A stretch of 64,000 nt of DNA from an uncultured Roseobacter sp. (GCF_947499265.1 NZ_CANMNK010000007.1:124001-188000); one strand, 5' to 3'. Shown: positions 8,590 through 17,436, numbered from the stretch's first letter. Made by a program: numbers and translations. Notes: generated by a model not told the origin, from the sequence alone.

Positions 8590-8840
8590 GCGGGACCTTC
8601 GGGTAATAAAATTACGATTGCGTTGCGTCTGTTGATATTAAATTGCGCAAGATGCTGCAAGTGCATTTTGCAGATGCAGCATGGGATTCGACGGGTGGCT
8701 CTTGGTGCGGTGCTGAATTCTTCGTCAATTTCTAAAAATATTCGAAGAAAATTGCGTGTGAGGAACAAATATTACTTCATTAACGATGTCATTGCAGGTC
8801 AAAGGAGAGAAATTGCACTGAAATTTACGGAGGCTTAACC
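8590..8840. promoter_or_regulatory. AT-rich divergent promoter region between mcl1 and dgcN with inverted repeats
   Basis: The longest gap in the window and clearly richer in A+T than the flanking genes. It contains TTGCGCAA (8643-8650), an inverted repeat ATGCTGC / GCAGCAT (8652-8658 and 8676-8682) with further TGCA words between the arms, and a second inverted repeat TTCTTCG / CGAAGAA (8718-8724 and 8743-8749). The dgcN ribosome site GGAGG is at 8829-8833. These are candidate regulator sites; which gene each serves is not known. Confidence 0.5.
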
Positions 8841-9842
8841 ATGATCCAGACACCATATCTTTTGTTCCTTGGCGACGCGCCGGATCAACTGGCCGCAAAG
8901 GTCGCGCAGGGCATCAAGGACTGGCGTCCGGAAAACGCGGTTGGCCAGTTCCGCCTGCCGGGCTGTGGTGCGGACATGGGTCTTACAGACCTGACGCTAG
9001 AGGAAGGCCTGAAAGCGGGGGCCAAGACGCTTGTGATCGGCGTGGCCAACCGCGGCGGCGTGATTTCGGATGAATGGAAAGTGGTTTTGGTGCAGGCGTT
9101 GCAGATGGGGTATGACATCGCTGCCGGCCTGCACAACCTGCTGCGCAACGAAGATGAGCTGCAGGCAGCGGCGAAGGTCAACGGCGGCACGCTACATGAT
9201 GTGCGTGTACCTTCGGTGGCCTATCCGATTGCAAACGGTGTAAAGCGCACGGGCAAGCGGGTGCTGGCGATCGGTACCGATTGTTCCTGCGGCAAGATGT
9301 ATACGGCGATGTCCATGGATGCCGAGATGGTCAAACGGGGGTTGAAATCCGATTTCCGCGCCACCGGACAGACGGGTATTCTGATCACGGGCAAGGGCGT
9401 GCCGCTGGACGCGGTGATCGCGGATTTCATGGCGGGAGCGGTCGAGTACCTGACACCGGACAATGACGCGGATCACTGGGATCATATCGAAGGGCAGGGG
9501 AGCCTTTTCCACGTATCCTATTCCGGCGTGACCATGGCGCTGATCCATGGCGGGCAGCCGGATGCGCTGATCCTCTGTCACGAGCCGACACGCACGCACA
9601 TGCGCGGGCTGCCGAGCTACGGCCTGCCCACGTTGGAGCAATTGCGCGACACCGCACTGCCGATTGCGCGCGTGGCCAATCCTGACTGTCAGGTCACAGG
9701 CGTTTCGGTCAACACCAAGGCGCTGGATGAGGACGCGGCAAAGGCGTGCCTGCAGGAGATCGAGGACCGGATGGGCCTGCCGGCTTCCGATCCGTTCCGT
9801 TTTGGCGCGGGCAAGCTGGTGGATGCGTTGCTGGCGCTGTAA
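8841..9842 (+). CDS. dgcN: D-glutamate N-acetyltransferase (DUF1611 family)
   Basis: Predicted to acetylate D-glutamate to N-acetyl-D-glutamate, the first step of the DgcN-DgcA route known from marine Proteobacteria. The 333 residues have the two DUF1611 parts: an N-terminal Rossmann-like domain (FRLPGCGADMGL, VIGVANRGG at about 64-73) and a C-terminal P-loop domain with GTDCSCGKMYT (145-155), then FRATGQTGILI and CHEPTRTHMRG. Start is the ATG at 8841 with GGAGG seven bases upstream. It is followed 59 bases later by its functional partner dgcA, which strongly supports the assignment over a generic DUF1611 label. Confidence 0.88.
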   Translation: MIQTPYLLFLGDAPDQLAAKVAQGIKDWRPENAVGQFRLPGCGADMGLTDLTLEEGLKAGAKTLVIGVANRGGVISDEWKVVLVQALQMGYDIAAGLHNLLRNEDELQAAAKVNGGTLHDVRVPSVAYPIANGVKRTGKRVLAIGTDCSCGKMYTAMSMDAEMVKRGLKSDFRATGQTGILITGKGVPLDAVIADFMAGAVEYLTPDNDADHWDHIEGQGSLFHVSYSGVTMALIHGGQPDALILCHEPTRTHMRGLPSYGLPTLEQLRDTALPIARVANPDCQVTGVSVNTKALDEDAAKACLQEIEDRMGLPASDPFRFGAGKLVDALLAL

Positions 9843-9901
9843 ATCGGTCTTTGTGTCGCCGCGTCGGGCGTGAGTGTTTGAAGAAGGGTAGAGGAGCCAG
9901 C

Positions 9902-10867
9902 ATGCGCATTACCGTCAGCCACGATGTATTCCGTCTCGCGCAGGTTTTCACGATCAGCCGAGGGTCGCGGACGGAGGCAAAGGTGCTGACCGTGCAGGTG
10001 ACAGACGGGACGCATACGGGATGGGGCGAATGCGTGCCCTACGCCAGATATGATGAAACGCTCGACAGTGTAACGGCGGAGATCGAAAATCTGCCCGAGG
10101 ATGTAACGCGCGCTGCGCTTTACGATCTGTTGCCTGCGGGGGCCGCGCGCAACGCGGTGGATTGCGCGCTATGGGATCTGGAGGCGAAACAAGCAGGCAA
10201 ACGTGCGTGGGAGCTGGCCGGATTGCCCGCACCGGGGCCAGAGATCACCGCCTATACCCTGTCGCTGGACACGCCCGAAAACATGCGTGCGCAGGCGGCG
10301 CAACACGCCCACAGACCCCTGCTGAAAATCAAACTGGGCACGCCAGACGACATGCCCCGGCTGGAGGCCGTGCGGGCGGGCGCGCCGGATGCCAAGATCA
10401 TCATTGATGCCAACGAGGGCTGGAGCGCAGAGGTCTACGCGGATCTTGCGCCGCATCTGGTGCGTCTGGGCGTGGCCCTCGTGGAGCAGCCCTTGCCCGC
10501 AGGTGAGGACGAGGCGCTGATCGGGATGGAACGCCCTGTACCGGTCTGTGCCGATGAAAGCTGTCATGACCGCGCGAGCCTGCCCAAGCTCAAAGGCAAA
10601 TACGATGTGATCAATATCAAGCTGGACAAGGCGGGTGGGCTGACCGAGGCGCTGGCGCTGCGCAGCGAGGGGTTGGCGCAGGGCTATGACATCATGATCG
10701 GATGCATGGTCGGTTCCAGCCTGGCCATGGCCCCGGCGGTTCTACTGGCGCAGGGGGCAATGGTGACGGATCTGGATGGCCCGCTTTTGCTGGCCGAAGA
10801 CCGTGACACGCCGCTGCTTTTTGATGAAAAAGGCGTTCATCCCTCAGATGTGGGGTTGTGGGGCTGA
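9902..10867 (+). CDS. dgcA: N-acetyl-D-glutamate racemase (dipeptide epimerase-like, enolase superfamily)
   Basis: Predicted to racemise N-acetyl-D-glutamate to the L form, which can join arginine metabolism or be deacetylated to L-glutamate. The 321-residue protein has the enolase-superfamily capping domain, then the barrel with the K-I-K pair (K142, K144), metal ligands D169 (IIIDANEGW), E195 (LVEQPL) and D218 (CADES), and the second-face lysine K240 (INIKLDKAGG). The ATG at 9902 follows GAGGAGCC. By sequence alone it could be an L-Ala-D/L-Glu epimerase; the neighbouring dgcN makes the N-acetylglutamate role more likely. Confidence 0.85.
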   Translation: MRITVSHDVFRLAQVFTISRGSRTEAKVLTVQVTDGTHTGWGECVPYARYDETLDSVTAEIENLPEDVTRAALYDLLPAGAARNAVDCALWDLEAKQAGKRAWELAGLPAPGPEITAYTLSLDTPENMRAQAAQHAHRPLLKIKLGTPDDMPRLEAVRAGAPDAKIIIDANEGWSAEVYADLAPHLVRLGVALVEQPLPAGEDEALIGMERPVPVCADESCHDRASLPKLKGKYDVINIKLDKAGGLTEALALRSEGLAQGYDIMIGCMVGSSLAMAPAVLLAQGAMVTDLDGPLLLAEDRDTPLLFDEKGVHPSDVGLWG

Positions 10868-10940
10868 GGAATGCCGGTAAACCCTTGAAGACGTGGGATC
10901 GAAACCAGCAACCGGCGGCACCCGGACGAAGGAGACCAAA

Positions 10941-11801
10941 ATGCGCACAGTATACTTGAATGGTGACTACCTGCCCGAAAACGAAGCATCGGTCTCGATC
11001 TTTGATCGCGGGTTTCTGATGGCTGATGGCGTCTATGAGGTGACCTCGGTTCTGGGCGGCAAGCTGATCGATTTTGACGGTCACGCGGTACGGTTGCAGC
11101 GGTCTCTGGACGAGTTGGATATGCGCAGCCCGATCAGCAAAGAGGATCTGTTGGAGGTGCACCGCGAGTTGGTGCGCGTCAATGAGATCGACGAAGGCAT
11201 GATCTATCTGCAGATTACCCGCGGTGCGCCGGGGGATCGGGACTTTGTGTTCCCCGATCCCGAAACGACGGTGCCGACAATTGTGCTTTTCACCCAGTCC
11301 AAACCGGGATTGGCCAACAGCCCGGCGGCGCAAAAGGGCATGAAGGTCATTAGCATTGACGATATCCGCTGGGGGCGGCGTGACATCAAGACGGTGCAGT
11401 TGCTCTATCCTTCGATGGGCAAGATGATGGCGAAAAAGGCCGGTGCGGATGATGCTTGGATGATCGAAGACGGATTTGTCACCGAAGGCACCAGCAACAA
11501 TGCCTATATCGTCAAGGGCAACAAGATCATCACCCGGGGTCTGAGCAACGATATCCTGCATGGGATCACGCGGGCGGCTGTGCTGCGTTTTGCGCAAGAG
11601 GCCCAGATGGAAGTGGAAGAGCGCAATTTCACGATTGATGAAGCGAAGGCGGCGGACGAAGCTTTCATCACCTCGGCCAGCACCTTTGTGATGCCCGTTG
11701 TGGAGATTGACGGGGTGGCTTTGGGTGAAGGTGTCCCCGGGCGGGTCGCGCCGCGGCTGCGCGAAATCTATCTGGAAGAAAGCATGAAAGCCGCGATCTG
11801 A
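10941..11801 (+). CDS. D-amino-acid aminotransferase (PLP class IV)
   Basis: Transfers the amino group of D-amino acids such as D-alanine to 2-oxoglutarate, giving D-glutamate and an oxo acid. The 286-residue protein has the class IV motifs: SIFDRGFLMADGVYEV, the Schiff-base lysine in RRDIKTVQLL (K150) and the E182 PLP-pyridine ligand in FVTEGTSNN. These match the D-amino-acid branch rather than branched-chain aminotransferase. The ATG at 10941 has an AAGGAG site. It lies 73 bases after dgcA; its product D-glutamate is the substrate of DgcN, so the three genes read as one pathway. Confidence 0.88.
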   Translation: MRTVYLNGDYLPENEASVSIFDRGFLMADGVYEVTSVLGGKLIDFDGHAVRLQRSLDELDMRSPISKEDLLEVHRELVRVNEIDEGMIYLQITRGAPGDRDFVFPDPETTVPTIVLFTQSKPGLANSPAAQKGMKVISIDDIRWGRRDIKTVQLLYPSMGKMMAKKAGADDAWMIEDGFVTEGTSNNAYIVKGNKIITRGLSNDILHGITRAAVLRFAQEAQMEVEERNFTIDEAKAADEAFITSASTFVMPVVEIDGVALGEGVPGRVAPRLREIYLEESMKAAI

Positions 11802-11842
11802 CGGCGCACCGGCTTTTCCTGATCACGTTAGGGCGGGGGGGG

Positions 11843-12400
11843 TCAGCGGATGACCTCTCCTGGAATGTGACCGCAGCTTTCGATCATCTTGAGGTATGCG
11901 GCTGTAAAACCCGCCAGCGAAAAGGTTGTGACAGGCTCGCGTGCCGCGGTGTCCCTGCTGACACGGTAGATTGAAATGGTCTGCGCGCTGCGCATCGATT
12001 GTAGCATCCACAGGATTTCCCGCGGGAAGGGCTGTACGCGCGCGAAGGGGAAAACACCTTCCTCATATCCGGTCTCCAGCGTAGCTTCGGCGCCGGAGCC
12101 ATCGTCAAATTCATAGATGATGTAGTCGCCGGGCTGGATCTGGGTGCCATAGCCGCGGGGTGCCCGTTCCTCAATGAGCGGCGCGGGATAGTCCAGCGGC
12201 GGGCCGACATCGCCATTGCTTGTGGTGATCGACAGCCGTGGCAGCCCATCACCGCCGGTCGAAGCAGAGCAGGTGCGGCGCAGATCCTGACCGGTGTCGA
12301 CTTCGGTGATGTAAACCGACCAATCCTTGTACTGCACATAGGTGTTGGCAAGGGGCCAGCCGGGCAAGGCCGCAAGCAGCAAGATAAGCAGAGGTCGCAT
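11843..12400 (-). CDS. secreted protein of unknown function
   Basis: A 185-residue protein with a signal peptide (MRPLLILLLAALPGWPLANT), so periplasmic or exported. I do not recognise a confident family. The start of the mature part (W-S-V-Y-I-T, then R-R-T-C-S-A-S) resembles invasion-associated IalB-like proteins, but the match is weak. Two cysteines, one near each end of the mature chain (RRTCSA and IESCGH), could form a disulphide. It converges on the aminotransferase gene and is transcribed away from pyruvate kinase. Confidence 0.72.
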   Translation of the reverse strand: MRPLLILLLAALPGWPLANTYVQYKDWSVYITEVDTGQDLRRTCSASTGGDGLPRLSITTSNGDVGPPLDYPAPLIEERAPRGYGTQIQPGDYIIYEFDDGSGAEATLETGYEEGVFPFARVQPFPREILWMLQSMRSAQTISIYRVSRDTAAREPVTTFSLAGFTAAYLKMIESCGHIPGEVIR

Positions 12401-12465
12401 CCGAAGGCTCCTGTCTCGGGATGCACGGACCCTAACCGCAGATGACTTAACGTGTTGTTACGGTT

Positions 12466-12777
12466 TCACCCCTTGCCCACGTTCTCCGCGAAACTCTTTT
12501 CGAATGCCTTTTGCTGATCGCCTGTCGCCTCGGTCTGATAGTTGGTTTTCCACGTGTCCATCGTCATCCCGTAGAACAGCTCGCGCGCTTCCTCTTTGCC
12601 GATCTCGACACCCTGTTCCGCGGCCGCCTCCGCATACCAGCGGCTCAGGCAATTCCGGCAAAACCCGGCAAGGTTCATCATGTCGATGTTCTGAACGTCG
12701 GTGCGATCCTCCATCAGGTGCTTTTGCAACCGGCGAAACGCGGCGGCCTGAAATTCGATCTCTTGTTGCGATGGCAT
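12466..12777 (-). CDS. DUF1244 domain protein
   Basis: A 103-residue soluble helical protein. The sequence FRRLQKHLMEDRTDVQNIDMMNLAGFCRNCLSRWY is the conserved core of DUF1244, including the C-R-N-C pair that may bind metal. No function is established for the family. The ATG at 12777 is preceded by AAAGGAGCCCACC; the ORF continues another 52 codons upstream without family similarity, so the shorter form is taken. Divergent from pyruvate kinase. Confidence 0.87.
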   Translation of the reverse strand: MPSQQEIEFQAAAFRRLQKHLMEDRTDVQNIDMMNLAGFCRNCLSRWYAEAAAEQGVEIGKEEARELFYGMTMDTWKTNYQTEATGDQQKAFEKSFAENVGKG

Positions 12778-12984
12778 GGTGGGCTCCTTTGTATGACATG
12801 TCAGATTGGGTCGGCGCGCGCGCATGTCAACCGCGGACGGTGTGCCTACGTCCTGTACAAATGCGATGTCATCAAGGCTTAATTGAAACCACGCAGGGTG
12901 ACGGCAGTTGCTCTGCGTGCCATCATGCGACATAAGGTGCGCAAGCCGTTAGCGGTAACAAGCCCAAGAAGGACGACTATCAAG

Positions 12985-14433
12985 ATGAGACGCACCCGCA
13001 ACGTCAAAATCGTGGCCACCCTCGGACCGGCGTCTGAGACCTACGAGATGATTCATGCGCTCCACACCGCAGGCGCGGATGTGTTCCGGCTCAACATGAG
13101 CCACGGCAGCCACGAAGAAATCCGCGAAAAGCACAAGATCATTCGCCAGATCGAAGAAGACACTGGCGGTAGCATCTGTATCCTCGCGGATCTGCAGGGG
13201 CCAAAACTGCGTGTCGGTGTCTTCACAAATGAAGATGGCGAGATGCTTGAAGAAGGTGCGTCCTTCCGCATGGATCTGGATACGGCGGAGGGCGATGCGA
13301 CCCGCGTTTGTCTGCCCCATCCGGAGATTTTTGCGGCCCTTGAACCCGGTGCCAGCCTGCTGGTGAACGACGGTAAAATCCGCCTCAAGGTCAATGAATG
13401 TGGGCCCGATTTTGCCAATTGTACGGTGGTTGCGGGCGGCGTGATTTCCAACCGCAAAGGCGTGAATGTGCCGGATGTGGTGCTGCCGCTGGCTGCGCTG
13501 TCTGACAAGGATCGCAAGGATCTGGAGTTTGTTTGCGAATTGGGCGTGGACTGGCTGGCGCTTAGCTTTGTCCAACGGCCCGAAGATGTGCTGGAGGCTT
13601 CTGATCTTGCAAATGGTCGCGCTGCGATCCTCTCCAAGATCGAAAAACCGGCTGCGGTGCAGAACTTCGAGGATATTCTTAAGGTCAGCGATGGGATCAT
13701 GGTGGCGCGCGGCGACCTTGGTGTGGAATTGCCGGTGCAGAATGTACCACCGATTCAGAAACGTCTCGTTCGCAAATGCCGGTCTGCGGCCAAGCCCGTG
13801 ATCGTGGCCACGCAGATGATGGAAAGCATGATCGAAAGCCCGATGCCCACGCGGGCCGAGGTCTCCGATGTGGCAACGGCCATCTATGAGGGTGCGGATG
13901 CGGTGATGTTGTCAGCGGAATCCGCAGCGGGTGCCTATCCCGTTGAGGCCGTAACGACGATGAATAACGTCGCCACTGAGGTCGAGCTTGACCCGACCTA
14001 CACCCAGATCATCGAAGCCTCGCGTGAGAGCAAAGGTGCCACCATCGCGGATGGGATCGTCTCGGCGGCACGGGAGATCGCTGAGACCACGGATATCAAG
14101 GCCATCTGCTGTTTCAGCCAAAGCGGTACAACCGCCCTGCTGGTTGCGCGCGAACGGCCCCGTGTGCCCATTCTGGCGATGACCCCGCTGGTGCGCACGG
14201 CGCGCCGCCTGACGCTGAGCTGGGGCACCAATTGCGTGATCACCGACAAGCTGGAACGGTTCAAGCTTGCGGTTGTTGCCTCGGCGCGGGCCGCCCTGCG
14301 CCAAGGATATGCCGAGGAAAACGACCAGATCGTCGTGACCGCGGGTGTGCCCTTCAATGTGCCGGGCAGCACGAATATTCTGCGCGTTGCCCCCTGTGAC
14401 GAACGTTTGATTTTCAATACCGATCCAGAGTAA
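12985..14433 (+). CDS. pyk: pyruvate kinase
   Basis: Final glycolytic enzyme, converting phosphoenolpyruvate and ADP to pyruvate and ATP in the cytoplasm. The 482 residues begin MRRTRNVKIVATLGPAS and show LNMSHG, the B-domain insertion, ILSKIEKPAAVQNF with the catalytic lysine, VARGDLGVELP, and the signature ATQMMESMIESPMPTRAEVSDVATAIYEGADAVML-type block. The C-terminal effector domain includes CFSQSGTTA. The ATG at 12985 with a GAAGGAC site is preferred over the ORF start 34 codons upstream. Confidence 0.96.
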   Translation: MRRTRNVKIVATLGPASETYEMIHALHTAGADVFRLNMSHGSHEEIREKHKIIRQIEEDTGGSICILADLQGPKLRVGVFTNEDGEMLEEGASFRMDLDTAEGDATRVCLPHPEIFAALEPGASLLVNDGKIRLKVNECGPDFANCTVVAGGVISNRKGVNVPDVVLPLAALSDKDRKDLEFVCELGVDWLALSFVQRPEDVLEASDLANGRAAILSKIEKPAAVQNFEDILKVSDGIMVARGDLGVELPVQNVPPIQKRLVRKCRSAAKPVIVATQMMESMIESPMPTRAEVSDVATAIYEGADAVMLSAESAAGAYPVEAVTTMNNVATEVELDPTYTQIIEASRESKGATIADGIVSAAREIAETTDIKAICCFSQSGTTALLVARERPRVPILAMTPLVRTARRLTLSWGTNCVITDKLERFKLAVVASARAALRQGYAEENDQIVVTAGVPFNVPGSTNILRVAPCDERLIFNTDPE

Positions 14434-14467
14434 ACTTGCCCCGGCGATACGGGGGAAGGGTCAGGCG

Positions 14468-14692
14468 ATGGATGCAGACACAGCTATGGTGCTGGGGATC
14501 ATCATTGGTGCGTTTTCACTTATTTCAATCTTTTCGGCGCTGGTGGATCGGCGGGTGCCGCGCGCATCGGCACTCACGGTTTTGCTGGCCACAGGGCTGA
14601 TTGTCTACGCCTCTGCCACGTCTCCGGTTGGCTACACCGCCGCGTCGCTGCCCAAAACCTTCGTGCAGGTGTTTGTGAAATATCTGCCCTGA
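14468..14692 (+). CDS. small two-helix membrane protein, hypothetical
   Basis: A 74-residue protein with two hydrophobic stretches (about residues 5-24 and 34-51) joined by a basic loop VDRRVPRAS, so an inner-membrane hairpin with its loop probably inside. No family recognised. It follows pyk by 34 bases and has a GGGAAGGGTCAGG leader, consistent with translation, and may be co-transcribed with pyk. Confidence 0.65.
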   Translation: MDADTAMVLGIIIGAFSLISIFSALVDRRVPRASALTVLLATGLIVYASATSPVGYTAASLPKTFVQVFVKYLP

Positions 14693-14833
14693 GACACCCG
14701 TGCCGTTGCTGGGGCCAATCGGCTCTTGCCATATTCGGTGCAACCTCTTAAAGAGCGGCTTCTGAGTTGCGGGACCGGCCAATGTGGCATGCCGAGTCGC
14801 GTGAGATACCGATCTGAACGATAGGAGACGGAA

Positions 14834-15034
14834 ATGCCCAAGATGAAGACGAAATCGAGCGCCAAGAAGCGCTTCAAGGTGACGGCCACTGGCAAGGTCA
14901 TCGGCGGTCAGGCTGGCAAACGCCACGGCATGATCAAACGGACGCGCAAATTCATCCGGAATGCACGCGGGACAACAGAATTGTCCGCACCAGATGCCAA
15001 AATCGTCAAGGGCTTCATGCCCTACGACCGCTAA
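14834..15034 (+). CDS. rpmI: 50S ribosomal protein L35
   Basis: A 66-residue basic protein of the large subunit. [22 protein letters not shown] and the [15 protein letters not shown]-type core identify L35. A GGAGACGGAA site precedes the ATG. It is followed by rplT after 17 bases; infC, the usual first gene of this operon, is not next to it. Confidence 0.97.
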   Translation: MPKMKTKSSAKKRFKVTATGKVIGGQAGKRHGMIKRTRKFIRNARGTTELSAPDAKIVKGFMPYDR

Positions 15035-15051
15035 GTGACAGGAGAACTGAT

Positions 15052-15417
15052 ATGAGCCGAGTTAAAGGTGGAACCGTCACCCACGCGCGTCACAAGAAGG
15101 TCATCAAGGCCGCCAAAGGCTACTACGGTCGTCGCAAGAGCACCTTCAAGGTTGCCCGCCAGGCCGTCGACAAAGCCAACCAATACGCCACCCGTGACCG
15201 TAAGAACCGCAAGCGCAATTTCCGGGCGTTGTGGATCCAGCGGATCAACGCAGCTGTGCGCAGCCACGACGAGGCGCTGACCTACAGCCGCTTCATCAAC
15301 GGTCTGAGCCTTGCAGGTATCGAAGTGGACCGTAAAGTACTGGCCGACTTGGCCGTGCATGAACCCGATGCATTTGGTGCGATCGTCAAACAGGCACAAG
15401 ACGCACTGGCCGCCTGA
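15052..15417 (+). CDS. rplT: 50S ribosomal protein L20
   Basis: A 121-residue basic protein that binds 23S rRNA early in large-subunit assembly and in many bacteria represses its own operon. [34 protein letters not shown] and the C-terminal [18 protein letters not shown] block are typical and complete. It ends the rpmI-rplT pair, with an intrinsic terminator 24 bases after the stop. Confidence 0.97.
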   Translation: MSRVKGGTVTHARHKKVIKAAKGYYGRRKSTFKVARQAVDKANQYATRDRKNRKRNFRALWIQRINAAVRSHDEALTYSRFINGLSLAGIEVDRKVLADLAVHEPDAFGAIVKQAQDALAA

Positions 15418-15441
15418 AGCCATTGTGAACAGGAATTGAGA

Positions 15442-15469
15442 AAGCCGCTCCAAAAGGGGCGGCTTTTTT
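15442..15469 (+). terminator. intrinsic terminator of rpmI-rplT
   Basis: Stem AAGCCGCTCC / GGGGCGGCTT (one G-U pair) around a four-base loop AAAA, continuing into a run of T. It lies just after the rplT stop. Confidence 0.9.
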
Positions 15470-15599
15470 CGTTTCAGACCCCATATGGGGTGGGCGGCAG
15501 AAACCGGTTCGGGCGCCCCGCAATAAGCTGACCGCAGCCTATTGAGCGGGTGCCGTTAAGTGATACAACCCCGGACAGAGAAACCTACAAGAATTTCAG

Positions 15600-16499
15600 A
15601 TGGCAGCGACCGGCAGTAAAAATCAAAAGAGCGATGAAGAGCCTGATCTGAAGGATCGGATCGTCAGCGCCGTGATCATCGGGATCATCAGGTCACTGAC
15701 GCTGTTGCCCTACCGGACGCGCGTGCCCGTTGGTGGTTGGGTGATCTCGCGGCTGGTGGCGCCGGTCATCGGGTATCGCGGGCGGATCCGCGATAACATG
15801 CATTTCATCTTCCCCGATATGCCCGAGGAAGACGTGGCGCAAATGACCCGAGATGTGCCCGATCAGATTGGGCGCACCTTGTGTGAGCTGTTTTCGCCCA
15901 AGAAACTTGTCGAAACCGCGCGGAATACACCGATTACGGGGGACGGGCTTGCCGCCATCGACGCAGCACGCGAGGCCGGACGCCCGGTCATTCTGGTGTC
16001 AGGTCATATCGGCAACTACGACATCGTGCGCTCTAAGCTGATCCAGCGCGGTCTGCAGGTGGGCGGGCTCTACCGGAGCATGAACTACAAGGGGTTCAAT
16101 GACTTCTACGTCTCGCGCATTTCGCAGGTCGGCACGCCGCTGTTTCTGCGGGGGCGGCGCGGGATGGGCGAAATGGTCAGGTTTCTCAAAGCGGGCAACG
16201 CGATTGCCTTGCTGATCGATCAGCACATGCAGGCGGGTGCGCCGCTCACGTTTTTTGGTCACCGGGCCTATACCGCGCTGTCCGCGGCGGAGCTTGCGCT
16301 GCGGTACGACGCGCTCTTGGTGCCCTGCTATGGTATTCGCCAACCCGATGGGCTGAGCTTCGAGATGATCGTGGAGCCGCCCATTCCGCATACCACCCCC
16401 GAAGAAATGACCCAGGCCCTCAACGACAGCCTTGAGGCTCAAGTGCGCGCGAACATGTCGCAATGGCTCTGGGTGCACCGGCGCTGGAAATCATCCTAG
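15600..16499 (+). CDS. lysophospholipid / lipid A lauroyl acyltransferase-like protein (LpxL/HtrB family)
   Basis: Predicted inner-membrane acyltransferase that adds a secondary acyl chain to a lipid A precursor. The 299-residue protein has an N-terminal membrane-associated helix (VSAVIIGIIRSLTLLPY), the catalytic H-x4-D motif in GHIGNYD (near residue 136), the GLYRSMNYKGFN block, the R-G-R-R-G-M-G-E block and LLIDQHM, all in family order. The annotation as lipid A transferase rests on family; a role with another lysolipid is possible. The ATG at 15600 has only a weak ribosome site. The final WLWVHRRWK is the usual C-terminal signature. Confidence 0.87.
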   Translation: MAATGSKNQKSDEEPDLKDRIVSAVIIGIIRSLTLLPYRTRVPVGGWVISRLVAPVIGYRGRIRDNMHFIFPDMPEEDVAQMTRDVPDQIGRTLCELFSPKKLVETARNTPITGDGLAAIDAAREAGRPVILVSGHIGNYDIVRSKLIQRGLQVGGLYRSMNYKGFNDFYVSRISQVGTPLFLRGRRGMGEMVRFLKAGNAIALLIDQHMQAGAPLTFFGHRAYTALSAAELALRYDALLVPCYGIRQPDGLSFEMIVEPPIPHTTPEEMTQALNDSLEAQVRANMSQWLWVHRRWKSS

Positions 16500-16616
16500 C
16501 CCGATTCTCGGGCGGATCCTTGGCGCGCGCTCCTCTGCTGGCTGATCCGGACTTGCGCGTTGCAGGTGCAAAAGAGATAAACACTGTCAGAAAACCAACG
16601 ATTTCGGGGAGAGATC

Positions 16617-17429
16617 ATGATGTGGAAATTTCTGACCAGCGCCGCTCTGGGAACTGTCTTGATGGCTGGAGCCGCCGCGGCGCAAAGCTGCGCGGATGGC
16701 AAAACCCTCGCGGAAGGCAAGCTGACCATCGCAACCGGCAACCCGGCGTATTATCCTTGGGTGATTGATGACGCGCCGGAAAGCGGGCAGGGGTTTGAAG
16801 CCGCCGTGGCCTATGCGCTGGCCGATGCGATGGGCTTTGCGGAAGGGGACGTGGTCTGGACCCGCACCTCCTTCGATCAGGCGATCCAGCCCGGGGCGAA
16901 GGATTTTGACCTCAACATGCAGCAATTCTCGATCACGGCGGAACGCGACAAGGTCGTCGACTTTTCCGAGCCTTATTACACCGCCCCGATGGCGGTACTG
17001 GTGCGGGGTGGCGATGGTCTGGACCCGAGCCTCGATGCGATGAAGGAGATGAAATGGGGCGTGGTGGCCTCGACCACGGCGCTGCCGGTGGTGATGGAAA
17101 CCATATCGCCAGGCTCCAGCCCGCTCGTCTATGATGACAATGCGAATGTTGTCGAAGCCATGAAAGCGGGGCAGGTCGATGCGGCGCTGTTTGATCTGCC
17201 GACCGCGCTCTATCTGTCTGCGGTTGTGCTGGAAGGTGGCGCCGTTCTGGGCCAGTTTGCGCCGGATGAGACGGCCAACCCCGATCACTTCGGCATGTTG
17301 ATGACCGAAGGCAACCCGCTGAAGGAATGTGTGGATGCGGCGCTGGCGGCGCTGAAATCGGATGGCACATTGGCGGCGATCGAAGCCGAATGGCTGCAGG
17401 AAGCGACGGGTGTGCCATTGATCAAATAA
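16617..17429 (+). CDS. polar amino-acid ABC transporter, substrate-binding protein
   Basis: A 270-residue periplasmic binding protein (SBP family 3). A signal peptide MMWKFLTSAALGTVLMAGAAAAQ is followed by KLTIATGNPAYYPWVID, QGFEAAVAYALAD, and the DFSEPYYTAPMAVLV block. The segment DLNMQQFSITAERDKVVDF is the usual hinge region. First gene of a three-gene importer (17437 permease, 18233 ATPase). A GGGGAGAG site precedes it. The ligand is probably an amino acid but cannot be named. Confidence 0.92.
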   Translation: MMWKFLTSAALGTVLMAGAAAAQSCADGKTLAEGKLTIATGNPAYYPWVIDDAPESGQGFEAAVAYALADAMGFAEGDVVWTRTSFDQAIQPGAKDFDLNMQQFSITAERDKVVDFSEPYYTAPMAVLVRGGDGLDPSLDAMKEMKWGVVASTTALPVVMETISPGSSPLVYDDNANVVEAMKAGQVDAALFDLPTALYLSAVVLEGGAVLGQFAPDETANPDHFGMLMTEGNPLKECVDAALAALKSDGTLAAIEAEWLQEATGVPLIK

Positions 17430-17436
17430 GGCGCCG

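Noticed and set aside
14436-14456. Short hairpin CCCC...GGGG after pyk
   Set aside because: Four to five pairs and no T-run; too weak to call a terminator.
14693-14833. Possible infC or L20-leader before rpmI
   Set aside because: No infC coding sequence is present and I could not identify a conserved L20-binding leader structure by eye.
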